This document shows positions 51,381 to 60,972 of a stretch of 64,000 bases of DNA, piece after piece. The stretch is taken from contig NZ_JALHLE010000027.1 in assembly GCF_022832385.1 (NCBI RefSeq), positions 1 to 64,000 on the forward strand, given 5' to 3'. The translations under genes and the position numbers were made by a program. The stretch's first letter is position 1; each line of letters opens with the position of its first letter. The stretch comes from Novosphingobium album (ex Hu et al. 2023) (lineage in GTDB: Bacteria > Pseudomonadota > Alphaproteobacteria > Sphingomonadales > Sphingomonadaceae). The notes below the pieces were generated by a model that saw only the letters and a list, made by a program, of their open reading frames with translations, searched no databases and was not told where the DNA came from.

Positions 51381-52654
51381 TTCAACACGTCTCCGCCCTT
51401 CATCACGTGCGCCACGCTCTCCAGCACGCGCACGTTCTGCAGGGGATCGCCTTCGACGGCGATCATGTCGGCAAATTTTCCGGTGGCGATGGAGCCCAGT
51501 TCCTTGTCATGGCCGATCAGCGTGGCGGCATCGATCGTCGCCGCGCGGATCGCCTGAAGCGGCGTCATGCCGTAGCGCACCATGTAAGCGAACTGACGCC
51601 CGTTCAGCCCGTGCGGATAGACGCCCGAGTCCGTGCCATAGGCCAGCCTGACGCCCATCTTCACTGCCTTGGCAAAACCCTCGCGCTGGGTCTCGGTGGT
51701 CTCGCGGTTCTTGCGCAGGTATTCTTCCGGCCAGCCTTCCTTTGTGCCGACATCGTTGATGTAGTCGCCGTTGTAGATATCCATGACCAGCCAGACGCCG
51801 GCGTTCCTGGCCATGCGCAGCGCCTCGTCGTCAATCAGGCTGGCGTGCTCGATGCTGCGCACACCCGCGCGGATGGCCGCCTTGATCCCCTCGGCACCAT
51901 GGGCGTGCGCCGTCGCATAGCTGCCATGCGCCTTCGCCACCTCTATGGCGGCATGCATCTCGTCCCCGGTCAGTTCCGGCTGGCCCGGCTCGGTGCCGAT
52001 CGCCAACACCGCGCCCGTGGCGATCAGCTTGAGGAAATCCACCCCGTGATCGAACAGGTATTCGGCCCTGTCGTGAGCCTCCTGCGCGTTCTTCACGACG
52101 CCCAGCCGCATGTCGGGCGGGAGCTGATCATTGGGAACCACGCCGTTGAGTTCGCCTCCACCGCCGGGAATGGTGATGTAGGCGCCTGCCACGAACATGC
52201 GTGGCCCCGGCACATGACCAGCGGCAATCGCATCGCGTAGCGCAACATCAGTCAACCCGCGATACGTGCCGACATCGCGCACGGTCGTGAAACCGGCATC
52301 GAGCGTGAGGCGGGCATTGTGCGCCCCGATCAGCGCAGTAGCGGCAGGCGAAGTGTTGAGCGGCGCGGCCAGGTCCGCGCTCTGGCCGGTATCGGCCAGA
52401 TGCGTGTGCAGATCCATCAGGCCGGGCAGCACCCAATAGGCCGACCAGTCGAGCCGCTTGGCACCCGCCGGCGTCTCACCGCAGGGCTCGATCTTCGCGA
52501 CGCGCTCATCCTCGACGAGGATGCACTGCCCGGTTTTTTCCTGCCCGCTTGCTACATCCAGCAGGTGCCCGGCTTCCACATAAAGCGGCCGTGCCGACGC
52601 CGGTGCGGCAGCCAGCGCCAAAGCCAGCGCGACGACAGGTGCCGAATGCCTCAT
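51377..52654 (-). CDS. Secreted amidohydrolase (prolidase/imidazolonepropionase-like)
   Basis: This is a 425-residue precursor with a signal peptide MRHSAPVVALALALAAAPASA. It has the binuclear metal amidohydrolase signature HxH in LPGLMDLHTHL, a Lys in VDFLKLIATGAV, His in ATAHAHG and SIEHASL, and Asp in GTDSG. These enzymes often hydrolyse dipeptides with C-terminal Pro or basic residues in the periplasm. The ATG at 52654 overlaps the M20 peptidase stop. It is the middle gene of M20-amidohydrolase-TPR sulfotransferase. Confidence 0.92.
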   Translation of the reverse strand: MRHSAPVVALALALAAAPASARPLYVEAGHLLDVASGQEKTGQCILVEDERVAKIEPCGETPAGAKRLDWSAYWVLPGLMDLHTHLADTGQSADLAAPLNTSPAATALIGAHNARLTLDAGFTTVRDVGTYRGLTDVALRDAIAAGHVPGPRMFVAGAYITIPGGGGELNGVVPNDQLPPDMRLGVVKNAQEAHDRAEYLFDHGVDFLKLIATGAVLAIGTEPGQPELTGDEMHAAIEVAKAHGSYATAHAHGAEGIKAAIRAGVRSIEHASLIDDEALRMARNAGVWLVMDIYNGDYINDVGTKEGWPEEYLRKNRETTETQREGFAKAVKMGVRLAYGTDSGVYPHGLNGRQFAYMVRYGMTPLQAIRAATIDAATLIGHDKELGSIATGKFADMIAVEGDPLQNVRVLESVAHVMKGGDVLK

Positions 52655-54057
52655 TTCGCGGAAAGGTCCTTGTAGAGGCTGAGGTAGTAGGTGATGCCCG
52701 GGCGGATGTTGAGCAGCGGCTCGCGCTCGTTGAGGCCGTGGGCAAAGTCCTCCGATTCCTTGATCATCGTCGCGCTCGCACCATAGCTGGGCACGCCAAG
52801 CGCGCGATACCACATCGAATCCGAAGCACCCGATGACTGCATCGGAATGATCGGAACCGGTCCCCAGGCCGCCTTCACCGCCTTGGTCACGGCCGCGACG
52901 AATTCCGGATCCATCGGCGAGGCGGGAGCCATGACAGAGTCATCACCCGTGACATCGGAGAACTTCGCAGCCGGTTCGGCGGCCACCTTCTCCAGTTCCG
53001 CCATGATCTCCTCGCGCGAGTGGCCCGGGAAGACGCGGCAATTGATGTTCGCCGAGACGCCCTGCGGGAGCGCATTCTGGGCGTGACCGCCCGAGATCAT
53101 GGTCGGCACACAAGTCGTCGCGATCCGGCCGACCATGGCTGGATTGGCACGCAGCACCTCGAGCGCACCGGGATCAGCGGGATTGGCCACAAAGGCCTTC
53201 ATCGCGGCGGCCAGTTCGGCATCCGGTTCCAGCCTTGCCGCCTCGGTCCAGTATGCACGGGTAATGTCATTGAGTTCCGGCTTGAAGTTGTAGTGCCCGA
53301 TCCGCTCCAGCACCTGCGACATCTGGACAATGGCATTGTCGAGGCGAGGCATCGAGCTGTGGCCGCCGGGATTGGTGATTTCGATCTTGTAATCGATGTA
53401 CGTCTTCTCGCCGCCCTGCCAGCTCCAGTAGAGCGGCTTGCCGGTCTCTTCCGACAGCGTGCCCGAGGCGCCATCGACATTGAGCACGATCTTCGCATCC
53501 TTGAGCCGCTCGGCGATCAGCTTCGAGGTGTCCATCGTGGTCTCCTCGTCGCCCGAATAGGCGATCACGAGGCTGCGCCTGGGCTGGAAGCCCTGACGGC
53601 GCAGTTCCATCATCGCTTCCATCGCCAGGACTGCGTCGAACTTGGTATCGCTGGCGCCGCGGCCATAGAGATAGCCGTTCTCCACCACCGGTGTGAATGG
53701 ATCGCGCTCCCAATCCTCGGGCCTGGCCTCGACCACGTCCATGTGCGCGGAAACCACGACCGGCTTCAGAGACGGATCACTGCCCGGCCAGCTGGCGATG
53801 AGGTAGGCGGTATCCTTGTACGGGACGATCTCGATGTCGTTGGCGGCCCAGCCGCCCTTGATCAGCGCGTCGCGGAACAGTTCTGCCACTTCAGGGGTCT
53901 TGTTGCCCTCCCCCTGCACCGAGCGCAGGGCGATAGCCTGCCTGGAAAGCTCCAGAACCTGCTTTTCTGCCTCTGGATATGCCTTCGCGGCCAGGCATGG
54001 CGAGGACAGGAGAAGAGCCGGTGTCAACACGAGCACGGGAAGCGATCCGAAGCGCAT
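52651..54057 (-). CDS. Secreted M20/M28-type metallopeptidase
   Basis: This is a 468-residue peptidase with signal peptide MRFGSLPVLVLTPALLLSSP. Metal ligands appear as VVVSAHMDVVEA, GRGASDTKFDAVLAM and SGDEETTMDTSKL (catalytic Glu-Glu). The length and the LPQGVSANINCRVFPG dimerisation segment fit dipeptidase/aminoacylase types of the family. It probably breaks peptides in the periplasm and feeds the permease at 45792. It is the first gene of its operon. Confidence 0.92.
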   Translation of the reverse strand: MRFGSLPVLVLTPALLLSSPCLAAKAYPEAEKQVLELSRQAIALRSVQGEGNKTPEVAELFRDALIKGGWAANDIEIVPYKDTAYLIASWPGSDPSLKPVVVSAHMDVVEARPEDWERDPFTPVVENGYLYGRGASDTKFDAVLAMEAMMELRRQGFQPRRSLVIAYSGDEETTMDTSKLIAERLKDAKIVLNVDGASGTLSEETGKPLYWSWQGGEKTYIDYKIEITNPGGHSSMPRLDNAIVQMSQVLERIGHYNFKPELNDITRAYWTEAARLEPDAELAAAMKAFVANPADPGALEVLRANPAMVGRIATTCVPTMISGGHAQNALPQGVSANINCRVFPGHSREEIMAELEKVAAEPAAKFSDVTGDDSVMAPASPMDPEFVAAVTKAVKAAWGPVPIIPMQSSGASDSMWYRALGVPSYGASATMIKESEDFAHGLNEREPLLNIRPGITYYLSLYKDLSAK

Positions 54058-54410
54058 TTACGTTTTCCTTGAATGGCCGGGCAGCGGCCGGACGGCCTGC
54101 CGGTCAGGAAAGCTTACCGCGCAATCAGGCGATCGCAAGGGAGCCAACGCGAACAAACCGCACATGGTCGGTGAGAACGCGGCAACTCCGGCTGACAGCC
54201 ACCACGAGGCCTAACCCGCCCCGGGCGGGAGCCAACCGGCGGGCTGTTACGGACTGCTTGCCAGAAGCATACGCCAGCGGAGAGGAGGCCTTGTCTGGGA
54301 TTGACGCCAGACGGCAAACTTGCCGTGCCGTTCAGGAGTTTATGGCCCACGCCGCGGAAGTCTGGCTACACCGTTCGAGCCAGCATAGCCGCCACCGGAC
54401 GGACATGGGA
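54058..54410. other. Intergenic region without a gene
   Basis: This 353-base stretch lies between the M20 gene start and the end of the membrane ligase gene. It should contain the M20 promoter near its left end. A 6-bp GC hairpin at 54215-54229 has no T tract. No conserved coding frame was recognised. Confidence 0.5.
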
Positions 54411-56015
54411 TCAAAGCCAGCGGCGCATTGCCGGAGATTTGCCGGACCCGGCGTTCTGCTGGACCCTGTATGCAGCACCGGCAACGACCCCCATGAACAT
54501 GTAAACAACCGAGACATTGTCTTCCTGGGCCAGAACGATCTTGGCCACCAGCCAGACGGCGATGCCGGTCGCTGCCGGGATGGCAAGGCTCGTTTCGCCC
54601 TTGCTGGCCTGCCCGACCCGGACCCCCTTGAACGCAAACATGCCGTACATTGCCGCCATCACGATGAAGCCCAGAAGACCATAATTGAGGGCTGCGGCCA
54701 GGATGTAACTGTCAATCGACAACTCTCCGGCAGGATTGCGGTAGCCCAGAACACCCGCGCCTTCACCGGGCCCATAGCCAACCACGGGCCGCTTGATGAT
54801 CAGCGGAATCGCCGCCTTCATCTGTTCCACGCGGCCTGCAGTACTGGCCGCATGCTCACCGCCGCCGAGTGTCATGATCCTCAGGCGCGGAACCGTAAGA
54901 ACTGCGGCTGCGGACAGCACCAGCGCCAGCGGCATAACGAACAGCAGGACCGAGGCAATGATGTTAGTGCGTTCCTGCTGCCATTTCCTGATCGTCCACG
55001 CAGCAAAATAGACGCCATGCGCCGTCAATGCCCCGACAATCCCCACACGCGCCTGGGTAAGAAGAATTCCGTAGAACACAAGTATGTTACACAGCACAGC
55101 AATAGCACGCCAGTACAACTTCTTTCCTTCGAACATGGCATGAAGGAAGAAAGGCATCGTCATGGCCATGAATTCGGCATAGGACAGCGATGTCGAGAAC
55201 GGCCCCGCGACCCGGTATTCACCCGCGCGAAACATCGGGGAAAGAAGATTCTGCATGGCAGGATCGCTAACCTTAAGGAACCACGGGATGTGGTTTGCCC
55301 AAAGCAGGCCCTGATTGCGAAGCTCGAAATACCCCAAGACTGCGAGAAAAACGGCCAGGCAGCGAATAATGTTCGCGAACCGGTCCATATTGCCGGGCTT
55401 CGACATCACATAGGCGACGATGAAAAACACCGCTGTCCAGCCGAGCTGGTTCTTCACGAAAGTGGGAATCGAGCCCTTCACGTCGACTGAAAAAACCACG
55501 GCCAGGGCTTGGAAAACCACGAATATCCAAATGAGCTTTACCTCTCGGGAGGATGTCCTGGAAATATCCAGAAGATCCTGACGAAAGCGCTGCGAGATGG
55601 AATAGCTGACCAGAAAACCCAGAATTGAAAGCGCAATAAACAAGCGCCGGATCTCGATCAGGGGAAGCCCCGGCAACTGGATGGCGAGATAGTAGGGCCA
55701 GACCACGACGGCCACGAAATAGGCGAAGAACGTGACGCCCATGAAACGGGTCGGGGGGCGGCTGTTCTCGGGAAGGACCCAGATGATGACCAGTGTCAGG
55801 GCGACAAGTGGGAGCAGCGGCACCACAATCAGGTTTGACGGCAGCCCGCCGACCGCCAGCCCGATGCCCGCAGCGACCATCACTACGGCGAAGTGCATCG
55901 CCAGACGGACGAGCGCCCCCGGTTCGGGCGCATGATAGCCGGACAGCGTGAAAGGGCGGCGTTTCTTCCCGGCAGACGGTCTGAGTTGGAATTGAACCGT
56001 TCGCTGCATGGCCAT
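54411..56015 (-). CDS. O-antigen ligase/polymerase-like membrane protein
   Basis: This is a 534-residue inner-membrane protein with about twelve helices. The large periplasmic loop carries RVEQMKAAIPLIIKRPVVGYGPGEG, the O-antigen ligase (Wzy_C/WaaL) pattern including the conserved R and GxG. TQARVGIVGALTAHGVYFAA is a typical helix ahead of it. It would join polysaccharide or lipid-linked sugars. ATG at 56015 is chosen; ATG at 56009 is equally good and the ribosome site is weak. It opens a second polysaccharide island. Confidence 0.85.
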   Translation of the reverse strand: MAMQRTVQFQLRPSAGKKRRPFTLSGYHAPEPGALVRLAMHFAVVMVAAGIGLAVGGLPSNLIVVPLLPLVALTLVIIWVLPENSRPPTRFMGVTFFAYFVAVVVWPYYLAIQLPGLPLIEIRRLFIALSILGFLVSYSISQRFRQDLLDISRTSSREVKLIWIFVVFQALAVVFSVDVKGSIPTFVKNQLGWTAVFFIVAYVMSKPGNMDRFANIIRCLAVFLAVLGYFELRNQGLLWANHIPWFLKVSDPAMQNLLSPMFRAGEYRVAGPFSTSLSYAEFMAMTMPFFLHAMFEGKKLYWRAIAVLCNILVFYGILLTQARVGIVGALTAHGVYFAAWTIRKWQQERTNIIASVLLFVMPLALVLSAAAVLTVPRLRIMTLGGGEHAASTAGRVEQMKAAIPLIIKRPVVGYGPGEGAGVLGYRNPAGELSIDSYILAAALNYGLLGFIVMAAMYGMFAFKGVRVGQASKGETSLAIPAATGIAVWLVAKIVLAQEDNVSVVYMFMGVVAGAAYRVQQNAGSGKSPAMRRWL

Positions 56016-56125
56016 CTTACCGGGAACCTCTTTTGCGCCGATCGCAGGCGCAAGACGCGTGGAGTCACTTGCGTGACGCTTGCTTTTCACGATGTAACCT
56101 ATAGAGCCACAATGGCAAAGGTAGG

Positions 56126-57238
56126 ATGAAAGGAGTGCCCCGTGTTCTGTCAGCCGGCGCAATCATGCAGGCAGAATCCGTGACAGAGACTTCTTCTTCG
56201 CCTACTTCCCCAAATACCACCCGTCCTCGCCTCGATGATCTCACCCGGTGCAAGGGACTTGGCATCATACTGGTGGTGATCGGCCATCTGCTGGTGGCTC
56301 CTGCGCCACCGGGTGCGGAATGGTTTTTCGTATTGCGGACGGCAATATACTCATTCCACATGCCGTTCTTCCTGTTCGTCAGCGGATTTCTTTTCTATTA
56401 TACTGGCGGAGACCGCAAGGCGCTGGCGGACCCTGGCGGCTATCTCGTGCAACGCGCCTATCGATTGCTGGTACCGTTTGCACTGTTCGGCCTGCTGCTG
56501 GTGGCTGCCAGCTTCGTTGTCGAAGGCGAGGCCCGCAGCGTGACAAGCACGGGCGGATTGCCTGCCCTGCTGAGAGCATTTCTGACTTACGCCGCCGACA
56601 GCCTGATTTTTCACACGACCGAGAGCCCGGCACAGTTCCTGTGGTATGTTGCGGTTCTTTTTGAACTCATCGCGCTGGCTGTCGTTCTGCGACCGATCCT
56701 GCCCCATCCACTGCACCTGGCGATCATCTTCATTCCGCTCATGCCGCTGGTGACCACACCGGACCTGGACTTCCTCTATCTGAACCGCCTGTTCGTCTAT
56801 GGCGGCTTCTTCTTTGTCGGCGGCCTTGCCGCGACAGAAGCGGAGCGGTGGAACCGGATGGTTGACAACTACCTCATCCCGGCGGCCATAGCCTTCGCCA
56901 TCGTCCTGATCAGCACCCGCCTGCTGCGAATCTATTATATCTCCATATTGTCATGTGGCCTTGCCTCACTTGCCCTCCTTCACGGCCTGTGCAGGCGGAA
57001 CTGGCCCCGCTTCAATCGCGCCATGCAATGGATCGGCGAATACAGTTTCGTGATCTATTTGCTCAACACTCTTTTCATTTTTTCAAGCAAATTTGTCCTT
57101 GACCGATTTTTGACATGGAATGGCCCGTTCTTCCTGGTTTATCTGATGATCATGCTGCCTTGCGCGTTGTTCGGTCCGATTCTGGTAAAAACCATCATCT
57201 TTCGCCGAATGCCTTTTCTTGACAGAATGACCGCCTGA
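56126..57238 (+). CDS. Membrane acyltransferase 3 (ExoZ/OafA-like)
   Basis: This 370-residue protein has about ten helices. [20 protein letters not shown] contains the catalytic His, and [16 protein letters not shown] is the companion motif. It probably adds acetyl or succinyl groups to sugars. The start is ATG at 56126; ATG at 56165 is possible. It is divergent from the ligase-like gene. Confidence 0.9.
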   Translation: MKGVPRVLSAGAIMQAESVTETSSSPTSPNTTRPRLDDLTRCKGLGIILVVIGHLLVAPAPPGAEWFFVLRTAIYSFHMPFFLFVSGFLFYYTGGDRKALADPGGYLVQRAYRLLVPFALFGLLLVAASFVVEGEARSVTSTGGLPALLRAFLTYAADSLIFHTTESPAQFLWYVAVLFELIALAVVLRPILPHPLHLAIIFIPLMPLVTTPDLDFLYLNRLFVYGGFFFVGGLAATEAERWNRMVDNYLIPAAIAFAIVLISTRLLRIYYISILSCGLASLALLHGLCRRNWPRFNRAMQWIGEYSFVIYLLNTLFIFSSKFVLDRFLTWNGPFFLVYLMIMLPCALFGPILVKTIIFRRMPFLDRMTA

Positions 57239-57305
57239 GCGCGATCACCTCGACGATGCCACGTGACGTGCGCTCTTGCACAGTAAGGAAAAGAGGGTTG
57301 GTGCA

Positions 57306-58595
57306 GTGCTTGGCTTGAACTGGTCCCGCATTTGCCGCGCGCACTGGATAACCATCGCTCTTGCCGCACTGACAAGTGTCAGCGTGGCGCTGGCCGTGGC
57401 ATACAGACTTCCCAAGACCTACGAGGGCAAGGCGCGCGTCCATGCCGACTTCGCCTCGCCGGACCCGGCCACGGGCAAGGGCGTACCCATGTCGCGAGCA
57501 GTAGCGTCGCATTTTGCAGATACCCAGACCGCGATCATCGAAGATCCGATCGTGAGCGAGCCCGTGGCCCTCAAGCTCGGTTACGTCATTTCGCCTCCAG
57601 CCGGCAACACCAATGACCCCGCCTACCTCCGCAGCCTGCGCTCGAGCGCTCGCGCGATCGCAGACCAGACGGTTGTCGAGTGGGATGGCACCGGCATGTA
57701 CTTCAACATCCTGTTCTACGCGGAAACGCCGGAAGACGCCCGCAAAGGCGCGGATGCCGTGCGTGAAGTCTACCTTGCGCGAATGCTGGAAATGAGGCGC
57801 CAGAAGGACCTCCTGAGGCTGGACGCCCTGCAAGAGGAAAACGCAAGACTGGTAGCGGCGCTGGACCGAGCAGCCCAGCGCAAGCGCGATTTCGAAAAGG
57901 CGAACGGCATTCACCTGTTTGACGACGAAACCGACGCCATCGAGAACACGCTGCGAGCCTTGTCAGGCAATCAGCGGGCTCTCCGGACCGACACCCCTGC
58001 CCGTCCCGCGATCGATCAGGGAAATTTCGCCCAGATCGCCCGCATCGACGCAGCCCTGAGCGCGGCGCAGATGCAGCTTGGCCCCAATCACCCTACCGTT
58101 CTGGCCTTGCGATCCCAACGCGCCGCTCTGGCGGCTCAGACAGCAACTGCCGTTGCTTCCGGGGCTACCCCACAGTATCTGGACTCTGCCGGCGCACTTA
58201 CGGCACAGACCACCCGGCTTCTGGAAGAACGCGGCAAGCTGCAGGCCGCCCGCCTGATCGCCAACGAAGTCTCCGTTCTTTCGCAACAGGCAACAACGCT
58301 GGCTAGCGAGACGTCCGAATTAAAACGCAAGATCGCATCGAACCATATTGGTCTGAAGCCCATCGGTCCGGCCAAAGCACCCGCGAAACCAGTCCGCCCC
58401 AAGATACCGCTGATCGGAGGCATCGCCCTAGCACTCGGCCTCGTCCTGGGCGTGCAAATCTCGGTTGTGTTCGAACTGCTGAACCGGCGCGTTCGCGGTA
58501 CGGACGACCTGGCCGATCTGGGCGTGCCCATCCTGGTGGCCTATAATCACAAGAAGGTAGATCAACCTGAAGCGCCCGTGTCCCTGGTTGCCTGA
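57306..58595 (+). CDS. Chain-length determinant (Wzz/GumC-like) without a kinase domain
   Basis: This protein has about 429 residues. Two membrane helices (WITIALAALTSVSVALAVAY near the start, IPLIGGIALALGLVLGVQIS near the end) flank a long periplasmic domain rich in coiled coil. The typical RRRVRGTDDLADLGVPIL tail follows the second helix, but no BY-kinase domain is attached, unlike the protein at 28912. It could work with a separate kinase or alone. The GTG at 57306, eight bases behind GAGGG, is the chosen start; TTG at 57276 is the alternative. Confidence 0.85.
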   Translation: MLGLNWSRICRAHWITIALAALTSVSVALAVAYRLPKTYEGKARVHADFASPDPATGKGVPMSRAVASHFADTQTAIIEDPIVSEPVALKLGYVISPPAGNTNDPAYLRSLRSSARAIADQTVVEWDGTGMYFNILFYAETPEDARKGADAVREVYLARMLEMRRQKDLLRLDALQEENARLVAALDRAAQRKRDFEKANGIHLFDDETDAIENTLRALSGNQRALRTDTPARPAIDQGNFAQIARIDAALSAAQMQLGPNHPTVLALRSQRAALAAQTATAVASGATPQYLDSAGALTAQTTRLLEERGKLQAARLIANEVSVLSQQATTLASETSELKRKIASNHIGLKPIGPAKAPAKPVRPKIPLIGGIALALGLVLGVQISVVFELLNRRVRGTDDLADLGVPILVAYNHKKVDQPEAPVSLVA

Positions 58596-58713
58596 GCAAC
58601 CGCTGCGCGGGCCGGGATCTTCGACTGCCGTAGGCTTGCGTTCCGGACGAAATCCGTAAACCACCCAAGTTCCCGCCGTGCTGCTGCGCAGGCGCGATGG
58701 CCCAAATATGCCC

Positions 58714-59196
58714 TTAGCGATCCGCCGCCAGCGCCGCTTCGTGAGCCGCCCTGTCCGCCTTGGACATGCCAACCGAAAGAAAGCGCCCGTAGGGGCCGAC
58801 TTCGATGTTCGAACGAATTACGGTCGCAGGATTGCCGGCGACGATCGAACGCGGCAGGACATCGCGCGTCACCACTGCTCCGGCTGCAACAATCGATTCG
58901 TCGCCGACAGTAACCCCGGGCATGATCAGACTGCGCGCGCCAATAAAACAGTAACGGCCGATACGCGTATCCTTGTAAAGGGCTCGCGTCATGTCATGGC
59001 ACAGGATCGTAGCTCCAAACGCGATATAGGCCTGACGGCCAACGTGAACGCCTTTCGGGTATGTGGTGTCGAGCTTGGCCGAGAACGAGATTCGCGCAGT
59101 CGGATCAATGCTCATCCCCCAAAAAGTGTTGAGGAACGCAATCCGCATTCGCATCACGCGACGCTGGATTCCAAGAAGCTTATTCAGGCTCGCCAT
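58714..59196 (-). CDS. Hexapeptide-repeat acetyltransferase (WcaF/LacA-like)
   Basis: This is a 160-residue left-handed beta-helix acyltransferase with DPTARISFSAKLDTTYPKGV and IGRYCFIGARSLIMPGVTVG repeats and the catalytic-type His in CHDMTR. It closes with the usual VAAGAVVTRDV, IVAGNPATVI. It uses acetyl-CoA to acetylate a sugar. The start is ATG at 59196 with a weak ribosome site. It is divergent from the acyl carrier protein gene. Confidence 0.9.
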   Translation of the reverse strand: MASLNKLLGIQRRVMRMRIAFLNTFWGMSIDPTARISFSAKLDTTYPKGVHVGRQAYIAFGATILCHDMTRALYKDTRIGRYCFIGARSLIMPGVTVGDESIVAAGAVVTRDVLPRSIVAGNPATVIRSNIEVGPYGRFLSVGMSKADRAAHEAALAADR

Positions 59197-59395
59197 CGAT
59201 CGATCTTTCGCTTGCGTACAACTTCGGGGCCGCATCGGCATCGAGGCCCAATCCTGAAGACGTCAACTCCACGCTCAACTTTCCGGCGTCAACCGCTTCG
59301 ATCAATTGTAGACTGCTGAATCAAAAGCATAGCGAGGGATGATGCACTGCCAAACCGGCACATCATGGGTAGACGCCGCCTGAATATCCTTTACG

Positions 59396-59416
59396 TTTTG
59401 CTGCATTTGCACAATT
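59396..59416 (+). promoter_or_regulatory. TGCTGCATTTGCACAA element upstream of the acyl carrier protein gene
   Basis: The site resembles the TGCTGC/TGCACAA element upstream of nasT but has one extra base between its halves. It lies about 35-50 bases before the ATG at 59449 and overlaps a TTATAG sequence that could be a -10 box. It is weak evidence for a shared regulator. Confidence 0.35.
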
Positions 59417-59448
59417 ATAGCGGTGCGGCCAAGGGGGGCACGAGGCTA

Positions 59449-59706
59449 ATGTCGACACTCGAACAAGTTAAGGAAGTTGTCGCGCAACAGCTGGGCCGCG
59501 ATGCGGCAGAGTTTACGGCGGAGACAAATCTGGTCGAGGCGGGCTTCGAATCACTCGATGTGATCGAAACCGTTTTTGCAGTCGAGGAAGCGTTCGACAT
59601 CGACATCAACTTCAACGCCAATGAAAGCGCGGCCCAGGACCTGGTGACGATTGGCGACATCGTGAAAGCTGTCGAAGCAGAACTGGCGAAAAAGGCCGGC
59701 AAATGA
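59449..59706 (+). CDS. Acyl carrier protein
   Basis: This is an 85-residue ACP. The phosphopantetheine Ser is in GFESLDVIE, and the helical acidic pattern VFAVEEAFDIDI and the C-terminal VAVEAEL-like helix are typical. The start is ATG at 59449 with GAGG upstream. Its stop overlaps the ketosynthase ATG (ATGA). It is probably a dedicated carrier rather than the housekeeping AcpP. Confidence 0.93.
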   Translation: MSTLEQVKEVVAQQLGRDAAEFTAETNLVEAGFESLDVIETVFAVEEAFDIDINFNANESAAQDLVTIGDIVKAVEAELAKKAGK

Positions 59707-60905
59707 AACGTGTCGCCATTACCGGGCGCGGCACCGTCTCGCCGGCGGGACTGGACGTGCCTGCGACCTGGATGGCGGTCAAGCAGGGACTCAGCGCCAT
59801 TCGTCCCGTGCACATCGAACGGCAGGAGTTGATCTCCTGCCCTGTCGCTGCGCAGGTTCCAGGTTATGACCCGGCAAACTTCTTCACCAGCAAGCAGGTC
59901 GGCCCTCTGGACCGCGTGTCGCAATTTGCCGTGGTGGCCGCCCGTGAAGCCCTGGACGACAGCGGGATCCCCCCCGATACCGAGGCCCTGCGGTCTGCGG
60001 CGACCATTGTCGGAGTAGGGGGCGGCGGCCTCGAAACCATGGAGTCAGGCTATTGGCGTCTCTACGGCGAAAAGTCGCGTCGCTCCCATCCTTTCACGGT
60101 GCCAAGGCAGATGTGCAGCGCGCCAGCCAGCCAGGTATCCATGCACCTGGGAATGCAGGGCCTGGCATATGGTGTGACCAGCGCCTGCGCATCGGGCACG
60201 CACGCGATCGGACAGGCGTTCAACCTTGTCCGTTCCGGTATGAGCCGCGTGGCATTTGCCGGCGGCACCGAAGCTCCCATTACCCCGGGAACCGTGCTTG
60301 CGTGGGAAGCCTTGCGAGTGCTGTCCAGTGACACTTGCAGACCATTCTCGGCCAATCGCAGCGGGCTCGTGCTCGGCGAAGGGGCTGCCATGCTGGTCCT
60401 CGAAGAGTGGGATCACGCGGTCAGCCGCGGCGCCACGATCTATGCGGAAGTGCTCGGCTTCGGCGCCAATTCGGACGCTCGCGACCTGACCACGCCGGAT
60501 CAGGAAAGCGTCGGGCGAGCAATGGCCATGGCGATCCACGATGCGAGCCTGACGCCCGCCGCTGTGGGGTACATCAACGCGCATGGCACCGGCACAGCCA
60601 TGAACGACGCGGTTGAAAGCGCCGCCATTCGCGCGGTTTTTGACAATGCACCGCCGCCCGTCTCATCGACCAAGGGGGTGCTGGGGCACAGCCTTGGCGC
60701 CACCGGCGCAATGGAAGCCGTTCTGACCGCCATGGCCCTTTACGAGCAAGTGCTGCCGCCCACTGCCAACTGTTCCGAACCCGACCATGATCTTGGCATC
60801 GACATGGTGCCTGAAGGTCCGCGAAAGCACGAATTCGCTGTCGCCATGTCAAATTCTTTCGCTTTCGGCGGCTTGAATGCTGTTCTACTTCTTGGCCGGG
60901 CCTGA
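59703..60905 (+). CDS. Beta-ketoacyl-ACP synthase II-type enzyme
   Basis: This 400-residue KAS has the active-site Cys in TSACASGTHA, His in NAHGTGTAMND and Lys/His in SSTKGVLGHSLGATG. Together with the ACP it forms a small acyl-chain unit without ketoreductase, dehydratase or malonyltransferase genes alongside. Possible roles are making a special acyl group for sugar or lipid decoration. It is followed after 67 bases by a GT4 gene. Confidence 0.93.
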   Translation: MKRVAITGRGTVSPAGLDVPATWMAVKQGLSAIRPVHIERQELISCPVAAQVPGYDPANFFTSKQVGPLDRVSQFAVVAAREALDDSGIPPDTEALRSAATIVGVGGGGLETMESGYWRLYGEKSRRSHPFTVPRQMCSAPASQVSMHLGMQGLAYGVTSACASGTHAIGQAFNLVRSGMSRVAFAGGTEAPITPGTVLAWEALRVLSSDTCRPFSANRSGLVLGEGAAMLVLEEWDHAVSRGATIYAEVLGFGANSDARDLTTPDQESVGRAMAMAIHDASLTPAAVGYINAHGTGTAMNDAVESAAIRAVFDNAPPPVSSTKGVLGHSLGATGAMEAVLTAMALYEQVLPPTANCSEPDHDLGIDMVPEGPRKHEFAVAMSNSFAFGGLNAVLLLGRA

Positions 60906-60972
60906 TCATCGTGCAACAGGACGCTAACACTGACCTGTTGACGGGACACGGTGAACTTGAGGCGGTTTCGGC

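Noticed and set aside
54215..54229. GC hairpin as a terminator after the membrane ligase gene
   Set aside because: The stem is only 6 bp with a 3-base loop and has no T tract on either strand; it also lies beyond the 3' end of no gene that needs one there.
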